64,000 bases of DNA from positions 248,001 through 312,000 of the forward strand of contig NZ_JACHJU010000001.1 in assembly GCF_014203795.1 (NCBI RefSeq). Reading direction: 5' to 3'. Positions 28,615 through 38,003 of the stretch are shown one piece after another (the stretch's first letter is position 1; every line of letters begins with the position of its first letter). A program made the translations under genes and the position numbers. Source of the DNA: Streptosporangium album. GTDB lineage: Bacteria > Actinomycetota > Actinomycetes > Streptosporangiales > Streptosporangiaceae. The notes below the pieces were generated by a model. The model ran no database searches. It saw nothing but the letters and a program-made list of their open reading frames with translations, and was not told the origin of the DNA.

Positions 28615-30084
28615 TCAGGGAGCGCCCGTCGAATGCCGCGACAGCCGGCTGTGACGGTAGCTGTAGGTGACGTACACGACGACGCCGATGATCATCCATA
28701 TGACGAACCTGAGCCAGGTCTCCACCGGAAGGTTGAGCATCAGGTAGAGGCAGGCCAGCACCGACAGGATCGGCACCAGCGGGACCAGCGGGGTGCGGAA
28801 GGAGCGAGGGAGGTCCGGACGGGTGCGCCGCAGGATGACCACCGCTATCGAGACGATCACGAACGCGAAGAGCGTGCCGATGTTGACCAGCTCGGCGATC
28901 GTCGACAGCGGCACCAGCCCCGCCAGGATCGCGACGATGACACCCACCAGGATGGTGATCCGGTACGGCGTGCCGAACTTCGGGTGGACCTTGGCCAGAA
29001 CGGCCGGCAGCAGGTGGTCCCGGGACATCGCGAACATCACCCGCGACTGGCCCATCATGAGGATCATCACGACGGTGGTGAGACCGGCCAGCGCGCCGAT
29101 GCTGATGAGCGTCGCCGCCCAGGTCTGGCCGACCGCCTTGAACGCGTCCGCCAGCGGCGCGGACTCGCTCAGCCGGGAGTAGGGCTGCATGCCGACGACG
29201 ACCAGGGAGACCGCGACGTACAGCAGGGTGCAGATGGCCAGTGAGGCGATGATGCCGATCGGCAGGTCGCGCCGCGGGTTGCGGGTCTCCTCGGCCGCGG
29301 TGGCGACCACGTCGAAGCCGATGTAGGCGAAGAACACGATCGCCGCGGCGCTGAAGACGCCCAGCATGCCGAAGGCGACGGGGCTGATCCCGAACAGCAC
29401 CTGGATCAGCGGCGCCGCGAGGCCCCCCACCGCCGGGGTGGACTTGGCGGGCGGGATGAACGGGCTGTAGTTGGCCGCCTTGACGAAGAACAGCCCCGCC
29501 ACGATGACGAGCAGGACCACCGCGAGCTTGATGGTGACGATGATCAGGTTGAGCCGGGAGGAGAGCTTGATCCCGGCGACCAGCACGGCGGTGAGCACCA
29601 GCACGACCAGCGCCGCGGGCAGGTTGAAGGTGGCCCCCTCCCCGGCGATCGCGGCGGGCAGGGTGATCCCCATGGAGGACAGCAGCGAGGTGAGGTAGCC
29701 CGACCAGCCGACCGCCACGACCGCGGCGGCGAGCATCAACTCCAGCGTCAGGTCCCAGCCGATGATCCAGGCGGGGAACTCGCCGAGGGTGGCGAAGGCG
29801 AAGGTGTAGGCCGATCCCGCGACCGGCACGGTAGAGGCGAACTCGGCGTAGCAGAGCGCGGCCAGCGCGCAGACGATCCCGGCGACCACGAACGACAGCG
29901 CGACCGCGGGCCCCGCCAGATCCCTGGCGACCCGGCCGGTGAGGACGAAGATGCCGGTACCGATGATGACGCCGATGCCGAAGACGGTCAGGTCGAGCGC
30001 GGAGAGATCCTTACGCAACCGGTGTTCGGGAGCCTCGGTGTCCCGGATCGACTGTTCTATCGACTTGATACGGAAAACCGTCAT
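28615..30084 (-). CDS. APC-family amino-acid permease
   Basis: A protein of 489 residues with about 12-14 hydrophobic segments. The APC signature is in TVFGIGVIIGTGIFVLTGRV (first helix, unwound Gly-rich region), followed by FAALCYAEF-like and GSAYTFAFATLGEFPAWIIG. It resembles the cationic amino-acid transporter branch. N- and C-termini are cytosolic. Substrate unknown. Divergent from DedA with a 140-base spacer. Confidence 0.92.
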   Translation of the reverse strand: MTVFRIKSIEQSIRDTEAPEHRLRKDLSALDLTVFGIGVIIGTGIFVLTGRVARDLAGPAVALSFVVAGIVCALAALCYAEFASTVPVAGSAYTFAFATLGEFPAWIIGWDLTLELMLAAAVVAVGWSGYLTSLLSSMGITLPAAIAGEGATFNLPAALVVLVLTAVLVAGIKLSSRLNLIIVTIKLAVVLLVIVAGLFFVKAANYSPFIPPAKSTPAVGGLAAPLIQVLFGISPVAFGMLGVFSAAAIVFFAYIGFDVVATAAEETRNPRRDLPIGIIASLAICTLLYVAVSLVVVGMQPYSRLSESAPLADAFKAVGQTWAATLISIGALAGLTTVVMILMMGQSRVMFAMSRDHLLPAVLAKVHPKFGTPYRITILVGVIVAILAGLVPLSTIAELVNIGTLFAFVIVSIAVVILRRTRPDLPRSFRTPLVPLVPILSVLACLYLMLNLPVETWLRFVIWMIIGVVVYVTYSYRHSRLSRHSTGAP

Positions 30085-30224
30085 GATTCCCCCTTACCTA
30101 CCAGAGTTGCCGTTCTCCATGGATCAGGTCATGCCCGCCTGATCAACGGCTGAACGGGAAGGTAAGGGTTCTTTCGGGGAAAGTCCCTGATGCCCTCGGC
30201 ACTCTCACGCGACACCATCGACCC

Positions 30225-30881
30225 ATGCTCTTGGACATGTTGGGCCAGTTGGACCCCTATCTGGTCGGCGCGGTGTTGCTGGCCGTGCTGGCGCTGGACG
30301 GTTCCCTGCTGATCGGGACCGTGCTCCCCGGGGACGCGGCGATCGTCGTGGCGGGGACCACGCTGACCGGCGCCGCCGAGATCGCGGTGGCGGCGGTCGC
30401 CGGGGTGATCGGTTGCTACCTGGGCGCCACCGGCGGCTGGCTGATCGGCCGCCGGTACGGCTCGCGCGTCCGCCACAGCAGGGCCGGGAGGTGGGTCGGC
30501 GAACACCGCTGGGCCCGGGCCGAACGGCTGGCGACCGGCACGGACGGCGGCCCCGCCCTCGCCGCCGCCTCCTTCCTGCCCGTCGTCAACTCACTGACCC
30601 CGGTCCTCGCCGGAACCTTCGGCATGCCCTACGTCCGCTTCATCCGCTGGACGCTGGCCGGCAGCGTGACCTGGGTGACCACCTACCTGGTGCTCGGCTC
30701 CGTCGCCGGCGAGTTCGCCCGGCAGAACCAGCACCTGATGGTGCCGGTGGCCGGATGCCTCGCCCTCCTGGCCGCGGGCCTCGTCGTGATCGGCAGACGG
30801 GCCCGCGCGAGCAGGACGGCCGAGGTCAGCGAGCCGGATCGTTCTCCAGCGCCGGAGACCGTCTCGCCACCGCCTCGGTGA
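30225..30881 (+). CDS. DedA/SNARE-associated-family membrane protein
   Basis: A protein of 218 residues. The DedA core shows a re-entrant loop with [12 protein letters not shown], then the [20 protein letters not shown] motif and a late [13 protein letters not shown] with [12 protein letters not shown]. DedA proteins are linked to lipid-carrier (undecaprenyl phosphate) recycling and membrane energetics. The last 56 bases overlap the end of dxs on the other strand, which encodes an unstructured Pro/Arg tail here. CACCAT lies six bases before the ATG; leaderless start possible. Confidence 0.85.
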   Translation: MLLDMLGQLDPYLVGAVLLAVLALDGSLLIGTVLPGDAAIVVAGTTLTGAAEIAVAAVAGVIGCYLGATGGWLIGRRYGSRVRHSRAGRWVGEHRWARAERLATGTDGGPALAAASFLPVVNSLTPVLAGTFGMPYVRFIRWTLAGSVTWVTTYLVLGSVAGEFARQNQHLMVPVAGCLALLAAGLVVIGRRARASRTAEVSEPDRSPAPETVSPPPR

Positions 30882-32745
30882 TCTCGCGGGCGATGTCCTG
30901 CGCGGTCAGGCCGATCTCGTTGAGGATCTTCGCCCGCTTGGCGTGGTCCAGGAAGCGCTGCGGGATGCCGTAGGTCCGGATCGGGACGTCCACGTCGGCG
31001 TCGCGGAGCATCCTGGCGACCGCGTCGCCGACGCCGCCCACCCGGCCGTTGTCCTCCACCACCACCACCAGCTTGTGCGCGCCGGCGGCCGTCACCAGCG
31101 CCTCGTCCAGTGGCTTGACCCAGCGCGGGTCCACCACGGTCGTCGAGATCCCCTGGGCGTCGAGCAGGGTGGCGGCGTCCAGGCACAGCTCGGCCATCGG
31201 GCCGACGGAGACGAGCAGCACGTCCGGATCGCCCGTACGCAGCACGTCCATCCCCCCGAGCCGCCCGACCGCCTCGATCTCGGTGGCCACCGGCCCCTTG
31301 GGGTAGCGGACGACGGTGGGGCCGTCGTCGACCTCCACCGCCTCGGCCAGCAGCTCGCGCAGGCGCGGCTCGTCACGCGGGACCGCGACGGACAGCCCCG
31401 GGATGACCTGGAGGATCGACAGGTCCCACATGCCGTTGTGGCTGGCGCCGTCGTCACCGGTGACGCCCGCCCGGTCGAGCACGACCGTGACCGGCAGCCT
31501 GTGCAGGGCGACATCCATGAGGAGCTGGTCGAAGGCGCGGTTGAGGAAGGTCGCGTAGATCGCCACCACCGGGTGGAGCCCGCCGAGCGCCAGGCCGGCG
31601 GCGCTGGTGAGGGCGTGCTGCTCGGCGATGCCGACGTCGTAGAGGCGGTCGGGGTAGGCCTCGGAGAACGGGATCAGCCCGGTCGGGCCGAGCATCGCGG
31701 CGGTGATGGCCACGATGTCCTGCCGCTCGGCGCCCAGCCGCACGATCTCCTGGCTGAAGACGTTGGTCCAGCCGTGCGGCTTGGGCTTCTCCTCGCCGGT
31801 CAGCGGGTCGAAGACACCCGGCGAGTGGAAGCAGTCCTCGTCGTGGTTCTCGGCGAAGGAGTAACCGAAGCCCTTCTTGGTGAGCACGTGGACGATGACC
31901 GGGCGGCGGAAGCCGCGGGCCTTGCGCAGCGCGGCCTCCACGGCCTGCTCGTCATGGCCGTCGACCAGGCCGATGTATTTCAGGCCGAGGTCTTCGAACA
32001 TGACCTGCGGGGCGAGGACGTCCTTGATGCCCTTCTTCATGCCGTGCAGCGCGTCGTAGAACGGGGCGCCCACCACCGGGACCTTCGTCAGGTTGTCCTT
32101 GACGAACTCCAGGACGTCCTCGTAACGCTGGGTGGCGCGCAGCGAGGCCAGGTGCGAGGCGAGACCACCGATGGTCGGCGAGTAGGAGCGGCCGTTGTCG
32201 TTGACCACGATGATCAGCGGCAGGTCCCTGTGCGCGGCGATGTTGTTGAGCGCCTCCCAGGCCATACCGCCGGTGAGCGCGCCGTCGCCGATCACCGCGA
32301 CGACCGTGCGGTCGACCTCGCGGCGCAGCTTGTACGCCTTGGCCAGGCCGTCGGCGTACGACAGCGCGGTGGAGGCGTGGGAGTTCTCGATGATGTCGTG
32401 CTCGGACTCGGTCTGGCTCGGGTAACCCGACAGGCCGCCTTCCTGTCGGAGCGTCTCGAACTGCGCGGCGCGGCCGGTGAGCATCTTGTGGACGTAGGCC
32501 TGGTGGCCGGTGTCCCAGAGGATGCGGTCGCGTGGCGAGTCGAAGACCCGGTGCAGGGCGATGGACAGCTCGACCACACCGAGATTGGGTCCCAGATGGC
32601 CTCCGGTGCGGGCAGTGGAACTGACCAGCAGGTCCCGGATCTCGGCGGCCAGCCGGGGCAGCTCGCCCGCTCCCAGCAGCTTGAGATCCCGTGGTCCCTT
32701 GACCGTCTCCAGAAGACTGCCAGGTCGTCCGGTCCGCTCGCTCAC
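30826..32745 (-). CDS. dxs: 1-deoxy-D-xylulose-5-phosphate synthase
   Basis: A protein of 639 residues, standard length. The thiamine-diphosphate motif is [20 protein letters not shown], transketolase signatures include [13 protein letters not shown] and [20 protein letters not shown], and the active-site His is in the N-terminal [10 protein letters not shown] loop. It condenses pyruvate and glyceraldehyde 3-phosphate, the first step of the MEP isoprenoid pathway. The 3' end overlaps dedA by 56 bases (convergent). Confidence 0.97.
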   Translation of the reverse strand: MSERTGRPGSLLETVKGPRDLKLLGAGELPRLAAEIRDLLVSSTARTGGHLGPNLGVVELSIALHRVFDSPRDRILWDTGHQAYVHKMLTGRAAQFETLRQEGGLSGYPSQTESEHDIIENSHASTALSYADGLAKAYKLRREVDRTVVAVIGDGALTGGMAWEALNNIAAHRDLPLIIVVNDNGRSYSPTIGGLASHLASLRATQRYEDVLEFVKDNLTKVPVVGAPFYDALHGMKKGIKDVLAPQVMFEDLGLKYIGLVDGHDEQAVEAALRKARGFRRPVIVHVLTKKGFGYSFAENHDEDCFHSPGVFDPLTGEEKPKPHGWTNVFSQEIVRLGAERQDIVAITAAMLGPTGLIPFSEAYPDRLYDVGIAEQHALTSAAGLALGGLHPVVAIYATFLNRAFDQLLMDVALHRLPVTVVLDRAGVTGDDGASHNGMWDLSILQVIPGLSVAVPRDEPRLRELLAEAVEVDDGPTVVRYPKGPVATEIEAVGRLGGMDVLRTGDPDVLLVSVGPMAELCLDAATLLDAQGISTTVVDPRWVKPLDEALVTAAGAHKLVVVVEDNGRVGGVGDAVARMLRDADVDVPIRTYGIPQRFLDHAKRAKILNEIGLTAQDIAREITEAVARRSPALENDPAR

Positions 32746-32865
32746 GGAATCATCCCCTCTGTTCCAGTCAGCATCAGACCGAGTCTAGTTCGCGTGGCGG
32801 GCGGCGCCTCCGGTGACGGGGATTCTGCACGTTTTATTCACACTTGCAATACTCTTTGCCTCACC

Positions 32866-33705
32866 ATGAGCACTCTCCCCTTTAGGCAACTATCGTCACT
32901 CATCGTCGCTTCGCTGGCTTTCCCCCTGGTCATGGGTGTGGGAGTCGCGAACGCCGCCGCTCCGTCGACCGCCAAGACCTCCGCCGTGAAGGAGCAGGCC
33001 CCGCCGCGTGGCCGTGCCGCCGCGACGGCCAACCCCATCTACCGGACCGGCACGCTGCCCGCCGTACGGTGCGCCACCGGGCAGATCCGCGCGGGGAGCG
33101 CGGCCTCCTACAAGGTCTTCATGACCCGCGTCGACCGCTGCCTGAACCTGGCGTGGAAGACGCAGTTCAAGAAGGCCAGGCTGCCCTTCGCCCAGCCCAA
33201 GCTCCGCTTCACCACCTCCAAGGTCAGCAGCCCGTGCGGCCGCTGGCCCCAGGGGGCCGGGGGCTACTACTGCTCCAGTAACCGCACCATCTACATCGGC
33301 GTCTTCCGGGATGTGCTGAAGAGCCCGTACGCCCCCAACCACGCCCAGTTCATGGCGCACGAGTACGCACACCACGTGCAGCAGCTCGCCGGCATCATGA
33401 ACTACTACGGCCAGAGCGTCTGGCGGGCCGGGTCCTCCACCAAGCTCGCCTTCTCCCGCCGCCTCGAACTGCAGGCCGACTGCCTCGGCTCCGCCTTCCT
33501 GCGGCAGATCGCCGACGACCTGCCGGTCGAGCAGGAGCAGTGGGACGCGATGGTCGACTGGGTCGCCAAGAACGGCCAGAAGACCTGGGTGAAGAACGAC
33601 CACGGCAAGGGCCGCAGCCAGGCCTACTGGATGCAGCGCGGCTTCAACGCGGGCTCCCCGTCCGCGTGCAACACCTGGACCGCTTCCTCCGGAACCGTCG
33701 CCTGA
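32866..33705 (+). CDS. Secreted zinc metallopeptidase (neutral zinc peptidase family), copy 1
   Basis: 279 residues from ATG 32866. Signal peptide to about residue 31 (SLIVASLAFPLVMGVGVANA). The mature part starts near NPIYRTGTLPAVRCATG. The zinc motif is HEYAHHVQQLAG with a downstream ELQADCLG, giving a third ligand Glu. Cysteines (CATG, RCLNLAW, PCGRW, YYCSSN, ADCLG, SACNTW) suggest three disulfides. It is followed at once by a paralogue and separated by a terminator. A longer in-frame reading from 30943 is antisense to dxs and rejected. Confidence 0.9.
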   Translation: MSTLPFRQLSSLIVASLAFPLVMGVGVANAAAPSTAKTSAVKEQAPPRGRAAATANPIYRTGTLPAVRCATGQIRAGSAASYKVFMTRVDRCLNLAWKTQFKKARLPFAQPKLRFTTSKVSSPCGRWPQGAGGYYCSSNRTIYIGVFRDVLKSPYAPNHAQFMAHEYAHHVQQLAGIMNYYGQSVWRAGSSTKLAFSRRLELQADCLGSAFLRQIADDLPVEQEQWDAMVDWVAKNGQKTWVKNDHGKGRSQAYWMQRGFNAGSPSACNTWTASSGTVA

Positions 33706-33731
33706 CCATTTCCCGCTGACCATTTCCCGCC

Positions 33732-33770
33732 GGAAATGCGGCCGCGCTCTCCTCACGCGGCCGCATTTCC
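33732..33770 (+). terminator. Hairpin terminator between the two peptidase genes
   Basis: 15 perfect base pairs (GGAAATGCGGCCGCG and complement) with a 9-base loop, 26 bases past the first peptidase stop. Shows that the paralogues are separate transcription units. Confidence 0.8.
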
Positions 33771-33809
33771 GCTTTCCCACCACATTGAATTACATTAGGG
33801 TTCGGGATC

Positions 33810-34589
33810 ATGCGTACCCCCCTTATCGCCCTGATATCCGGCGTGCTCGCGGGTCTGTTGTTCGCCGGTACGGCCAGCGCAGGCGTCGTGGAACGGTCCG
33901 GCCCGGCGCCCACCGGCAAGACGGCCCAGACCGCCAACCCGATCTACAAGACCGGGAAGCTCGAACTCAAAAAATGCGAGGAGCAGCCGGTCATCTCCAA
34001 CGACCTCGACTCCGCGCGTGTCTATCTCGAGTTTTTGATGGACTGCCTCAACGAGAGCTGGGAATACCAGTTCTCCAAGGCCAAACTGCCCTTCTCCAAG
34101 CCCTCGTTCGAGACGATCTCCCGCGCCGGCCGCCCGACCGCCTGCGGCAAATTCCCCAAGGGCGCCCAGGCGATCTACTGCAACGTCAACAAGAAGATCA
34201 CCTTCCTGCTCAGCCCGGAGATCCTCTCCCAGTCGACCGAGCTGTTCCTGTTCGAGGTGGTGGCCCACGAGTACGGCCACCACGTACAACAGCTCTCGGG
34301 CATCATGGGCGCCTTCGCCAACCGGAAGTACAAGAGTGACAAGGCCTACCTCGCCGAGCTTCGCAAGATCGAGCTCCAGGCCGAGTGCTTCAGCGGCGCC
34401 TTCCTCGGCAGCGTCTGGCAGTCCCTGGGCCGCCGGCAGTCCGACTTCTCCTACGTCCTCGACTTCTCCTACGACACCGTCAGCCACGGCAAGGCCACCA
34501 ACATCGCCTACTGGCTGAAGCGCGGCTTCAACCAGGAGAGCCCCGGTGCCTGCACCACCTTCTCCGCCCCCGCGTCCAGGGTCGCCTGA
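33810..34589 (+). CDS. Secreted zinc metallopeptidase, copy 2
   Basis: A protein of 259 residues, clearly related to the gene before it. It has a signal peptide (IALISGVLAGLLFAGTASA), the shared NPIYKTGKL start, zinc motif HEYGHHVQQLSGIMG and ELQAECFSGAFLG. It keeps the AYWLKRGFNQESPGACTTF ending found in copy 1 as AYWMQRGFNAGSPSACNTW. Its sequence has diverged substantially, so the duplication is not recent. Likely substrate: cell-wall or extracellular proteins; unproved. Confidence 0.88.
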   Translation: MRTPLIALISGVLAGLLFAGTASAGVVERSGPAPTGKTAQTANPIYKTGKLELKKCEEQPVISNDLDSARVYLEFLMDCLNESWEYQFSKAKLPFSKPSFETISRAGRPTACGKFPKGAQAIYCNVNKKITFLLSPEILSQSTELFLFEVVAHEYGHHVQQLSGIMGAFANRKYKSDKAYLAELRKIELQAECFSGAFLGSVWQSLGRRQSDFSYVLDFSYDTVSHGKATNIAYWLKRGFNQESPGACTTFSAPASRVA

Positions 34590-34604
34590 CCTCCCCTTCC
34601 GGAA

Positions 34605-34650
34605 AGCCGCCCGTCGCCGTCCCCCAGCCGCGCGACGGGCGGCTGTTTTT
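34605..34650 (+). terminator. Rho-independent terminator after peptidase copy 2
   Basis: AGCCGCCCGTCGC (34605-34617) pairs with 34632-34644 (13 perfect pairs), followed by GTTTTTC. One of the few hairpins here with a real T-tract. Confidence 0.85.
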
Positions 34651-34845
34651 CACCGGGCGGACGGCCTGTTCCCCTCCCGGGACGAGGTCTGTCACCCCGG
34701 TCGCGGAGACGACGGCCGCTCCAGGCGCGACACGGGTGGCGACGGACAGCGCACTCTGCGTAATGTGGTCATGCCACCTGTGTGCCCTTCACTCCACAAC
34801 ACCAGGTCGGGTCCCCCTTTGTTCGACGGCGAGGAGAGGAACGCG

Positions 34846-35328
34846 TTGGACACCACAGAGGTACGCATGCGGGTCCTGGAGACCGATGTGGCAGTGCTCA
34901 ACATACGCACCGAGGAGAACAGGACGATGACGTCGGCGATGTTCGAGGTGCTCGGCGATCTGCGCACGGCGACATCGGAGCTCCGGACGGAGGTGACGGG
35001 GCTCCGGACGGAGATGACGGGGCTCCGGACGGAGGTGACGGAGCTCCGCAAGGGTCAGGACGAGCTCCGCGCGGGACAGGACGAACTCCGCGCGGGACAG
35101 GACGAGCTCCGCACCACCACCCAGGAGCTCAGGGTGAGTGTCGCCCAGCTCCGGATCACCACCGGGAAACTGGAGGCCGGTCAGGACGAGCTCCGGGCGG
35201 ACATGTCCTCGGTCAAGCGGTCCGCCGGGAACCTGGAGACGTCGATGAAGCGGATCGAGGACGACGTGGCCGGGCTCAAGGCCGGTCACGTCGAGCTGCG
35301 CAACCTGGTGGCCGGCCTGATCAAGTGA
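34846..35328 (+). CDS. Heptad-repeat coiled-coil protein
   Basis: About 160 residues from TTG 34846, chosen for GGAGAGG about six bases upstream; ATG 34771 is an alternative. Nearly the whole protein is a parallel coiled coil: LRTEVTG repeated about four times, then LRAGQDE about three times and looser heptads to the end. No membrane segment or other domain. It may be a dimerising or structural protein. The heptads are encoded by almost identical 21-bp units, so copy number may vary between strains. Confidence 0.65.
   Translation: MDTTEVRMRVLETDVAVLNIRTEENRTMTSAMFEVLGDLRTATSELRTEVTGLRTEMTGLRTEVTELRKGQDELRAGQDELRAGQDELRTTTQELRVSVAQLRITTGKLEAGQDELRADMSSVKRSAGNLETSMKRIEDDVAGLKAGHVELRNLVAGLIK
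34979..35115. repeat. 21-bp tandem repeats encoding coiled-coil heptads
   Basis: Two runs: a unit with GCTCCGGACGGAGGTGACG about three times, then a unit with GCTCCGCGCGGGACAGGAC about three to four times. Length 21 bp keeps frame and adds one heptad per copy. Confidence 0.7.
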
Positions 35329-35517
35329 ACCCCGAGGGCCGCCGGCCGCCCCTGGGATCGGAGCCGGCGGCCCCTCCTTCTCTCCGGACCGGGGTCTCCG
35401 CACCGCGGGGGAGAACGGCCCCGCACAACACCACCGCGGACCCCGACGAACCTCTACGAGGTCCACCGGACCGCCGGCGGGGGGCGGGTGCGGCCTGCGC
35501 CGTACGGAACGAGAAGA

Positions 35518-36759
35518 TCAGGAACCCGCGCGGACGAGAACTTCCAGGGGGTCGGCGAGGACCTGGGCGAAGGCGAGTTCGGCGGCGCCGACGAGGGTGG
35601 CGTCGTCGCCGAGGGCCGAGGTGCGCAGGCGGAGGCTTTCGCGCGAGGGGGGGAGCGCGTCGACGGCGAGGCGGCTGCGGACCTGGGCGGCGGACCCGAG
35701 GTAGACCTCGCGGAGCATGCCGCCGAAGATGACCATCTCGGGGTTGAAGACGTTGACGAGGTTGGCGACGCCCAGGCCGAGCCAGTCGCCGACGCGGCTC
35801 AGCGCCGCCTGCGCGACGATGTCGCCGCGGTCGGCGGCGTCGACCACGGCCCGGACGGCGTCACGGCCCATCTCGGGACCGAGGCGGCCCGCGGCCTCCA
35901 GCACGGCCCGCTCCCCCGCCTCGGCCTCCAGGCAGCCGAGTGAGCCGCAGCCACAGGGCCGGCCCTTGGGGTTGACGACCATGTGCCCGACCTCGCCGCC
36001 GAAACCCCGGTGGCCGCCGAGCAGCTGACCGTTGACGATCACACCGCCGCCGATGCCGACGTCGCCGTGGAGGTATATGAGGTCGCGGCAGCCGACGCCG
36101 ACGCCCCGGGTGTGCTCGGCGAGGGCGGCGAGGTTGGCGTCGTTGCCCACCGTCACCGGTAGGCCGAGCGCCAGCCTGCGGGTCATCTCCTCGGCGAACG
36201 GCACGTCTATCGAGCCCATGTTGGGCCCGAATCTGATGATCCCGTCGCCGCGGCCCACTCCCCCGGAGAAGGCCGCGGCCACCCCGACGCACACCGTGTC
36301 GGGCCGGGTCTTGCGATGCATCTGCCGGGCGAACCCGGCGAGCGGGCCGACTATCTCGTCCAGGGTGAAGGGACCGCGGCGCCGTATCGTCTCGCGCCGG
36401 TCGAGGATCGTGCCGCCCAGGCCGACGCGGGCGGCGACCAGCCGGTCGACGCCCACGTCGAGGGCGAACACGTAGACCCGCGCCGACTCCGGGCGGACCA
36501 CGAGGGACGGGCGTCCGGCCCTGCCGGTCTCCCTGGGGAGCTCCTCCCGGACCAGGCCGGCGGCCGTCAGATCGGCGGTGAGGGCCATGATGGTGCTGCG
36601 GTTGAGCCCCATCCGGTTGGTGAGTTCCGCGCGCGAGGTCGGACCGCTGAGGTGCACATGCCTGAGCAGGGCGCCGAGGTTGTGGCGCCTGATCTCCTCC
36701 TGGGAGGGGCCAGCCCGCATCGCTTGGGTTTCCTTCGAGGGGTCGGGGTCGCTGATCAC
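35518..36759 (-). CDS. ROK-family transcriptional regulator of the xyl-type operon
   Basis: A protein of 413 residues. A winged helix comes first (IRRHNLGALLRHVHLSGPTS and RAELTNRMGLNRSTIMALTA), then a ROK sugar-kinase fold with VYVFALDVGVDRL, NDANLAALAEH, the GxGGG motif DVGIGGGVIVNG and the zinc motif PCGCGSLGCLE. Context and sequence recall Rok7B7 of Streptomyces, which sits beside xylFGH. GTG 36759 overlaps the xylH stop (GTGA); ATG 36720 is an alternative start with a GAAGGA site. Likely controls sugar uptake in response to a sugar ligand. Confidence 0.9.
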   Translation of the reverse strand: MISDPDPSKETQAMRAGPSQEEIRRHNLGALLRHVHLSGPTSRAELTNRMGLNRSTIMALTADLTAAGLVREELPRETGRAGRPSLVVRPESARVYVFALDVGVDRLVAARVGLGGTILDRRETIRRRGPFTLDEIVGPLAGFARQMHRKTRPDTVCVGVAAAFSGGVGRGDGIIRFGPNMGSIDVPFAEEMTRRLALGLPVTVGNDANLAALAEHTRGVGVGCRDLIYLHGDVGIGGGVIVNGQLLGGHRGFGGEVGHMVVNPKGRPCGCGSLGCLEAEAGERAVLEAAGRLGPEMGRDAVRAVVDAADRGDIVAQAALSRVGDWLGLGVANLVNVFNPEMVIFGGMLREVYLGSAAQVRSRLAVDALPPSRESLRLRTSALGDDATLVGAAELAFAQVLADPLEVLVRAGS

Positions 36760-38003
36760 CTTAGACCAGTGGCGGCCGCCCGCTTGCGGGACAGTGCGTC
36801 CACCCCTGCGGCCAGCAGCAGAACCGACCCGGTAACCATGAACTTCACCCCGGAGCTGTAGCCCATCAGACCCATGCCGTTCTCGATCACCGCGACCACG
36901 GTGCCGCCGAGGATGGCGTCCAGCACCCGGCCCTTGCCGCCGAACAGGCTGGTCCCGCCGATCACGGCGGCGCCCACCGCGTACAGCAGCACGTTGCTGC
37001 CGCCGGTGTTGGGGTCGACCGAGCTGGCCCGGGAGGCCGCGATGATGCCGCCGACGGCGGCCATGGAGGAACAGATCACAAACGCGCTGATCTTCATCCG
37101 GTCGACGTTGATGCCCGCCCGGCGGGCGGCCTCGGCGTTGCCGCCGACCGCGTAGAGGTGTCGCCCGAACGCGGTACGGCGGAGCACGAACGTCCAGACC
37201 AGCAGGAGCACCACGATGATCGGCACCACGATCGGCACGCCGGCGAGCGAGACGATCGCCGCGTTGCGGCTCCGCTCCACGTTGAGGAAGTAGACGGCGA
37301 GCCCGCCGAGCACCGCCAGGGCGCCCACCCGGACCGCGATCAGCGAGATCGGGTCGGAGGTCAGGCCCCGGGCGGCCCTCTTTCGCGCCCGCAGCAGTTG
37401 CAGCGCGGCGTAGGCGACGACTCCGACGGCCAGCAGCGCCCAGCCCAGCATGGGCGGGAGGTTCTTGTTGGCGACCGCGAGGATCGTCTGGTCGCGGATG
37501 GCGATGATGGTGCCGCCCTGGATCAGCAGCAGGACGAGCCCCTGGAAGGCCAGGAAGGCGGCGAGGGTCACCACGAAGGAGGGGATGCCGAGTTTGGTGA
37601 CGATGGAGCCGAGCGTGGCGCCGATCACCACACCGGCCAGGATGGCCACCAGCACCGCCACGTACCAGGGAAGGCCCTGGTTGGTGAGCATGATCGCGAG
37701 GATCGAGGCGCAGACGCCGCTGGCGAAGCCCGCCGACAGGTCGATCTCGCCGAGGAGCAGCACGAAGACCAGGCCCATGGCGATCACGGTGACCGCGGCG
37801 CCCTGGGTGAGCAGGTTGGCGAAGTTGCCCGCGGTGAGGAAGGAGGGACGCAGGATGGCGAAGACCGTGCAGAGCACGACGAGACCGAACACGGCGGGCA
37901 GCGCGCCCATCTCGCCACCGCGGACCCGCTCGGCGTAGCCGCGGACGTTGGAGCTGATGGAGGGTGCCTCGGACGCGCGCTCCGGGGAAATCGTGGCGGT
38001 CAT
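36756..38003 (-). CDS. xylH: Sugar ABC transporter permease (XylH type)
   Basis: 415 residues from ATG 38003, which overlaps the ATPase stop (ATGA). About ten membrane segments; the carbohydrate-uptake-2 permease motifs include GLVFVLLLGEIDLSAGFASG, TKLGIPSFVVTLAAFLAFQG and the late YAVGAAVIGGTSLFGGKG. A longer in-frame reading to 38621 is antisense to the ATPase and rejected. It forms the membrane pore for the XylF/XylG pair; xylose is the best guess by synteny but other pentoses are possible. Confidence 0.92.
   Translation of the reverse strand: MTATISPERASEAPSISSNVRGYAERVRGGEMGALPAVFGLVVLCTVFAILRPSFLTAGNFANLLTQGAAVTVIAMGLVFVLLLGEIDLSAGFASGVCASILAIMLTNQGLPWYVAVLVAILAGVVIGATLGSIVTKLGIPSFVVTLAAFLAFQGLVLLLIQGGTIIAIRDQTILAVANKNLPPMLGWALLAVGVVAYAALQLLRARKRAARGLTSDPISLIAVRVGALAVLGGLAVYFLNVERSRNAAIVSLAGVPIVVPIIVVLLLVWTFVLRRTAFGRHLYAVGGNAEAARRAGINVDRMKISAFVICSSMAAVGGIIAASRASSVDPNTGGSNVLLYAVGAAVIGGTSLFGGKGRVLDAILGGTVVAVIENGMGLMGYSSGVKFMVTGSVLLLAAGVDALSRKRAAATGLR

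Noticed and set aside
30943-32865. In-frame extension upstream of the first zinc peptidase
   Set aside because: It is antisense to dxs; the peptidase has a proper signal peptide starting at ATG 32866.
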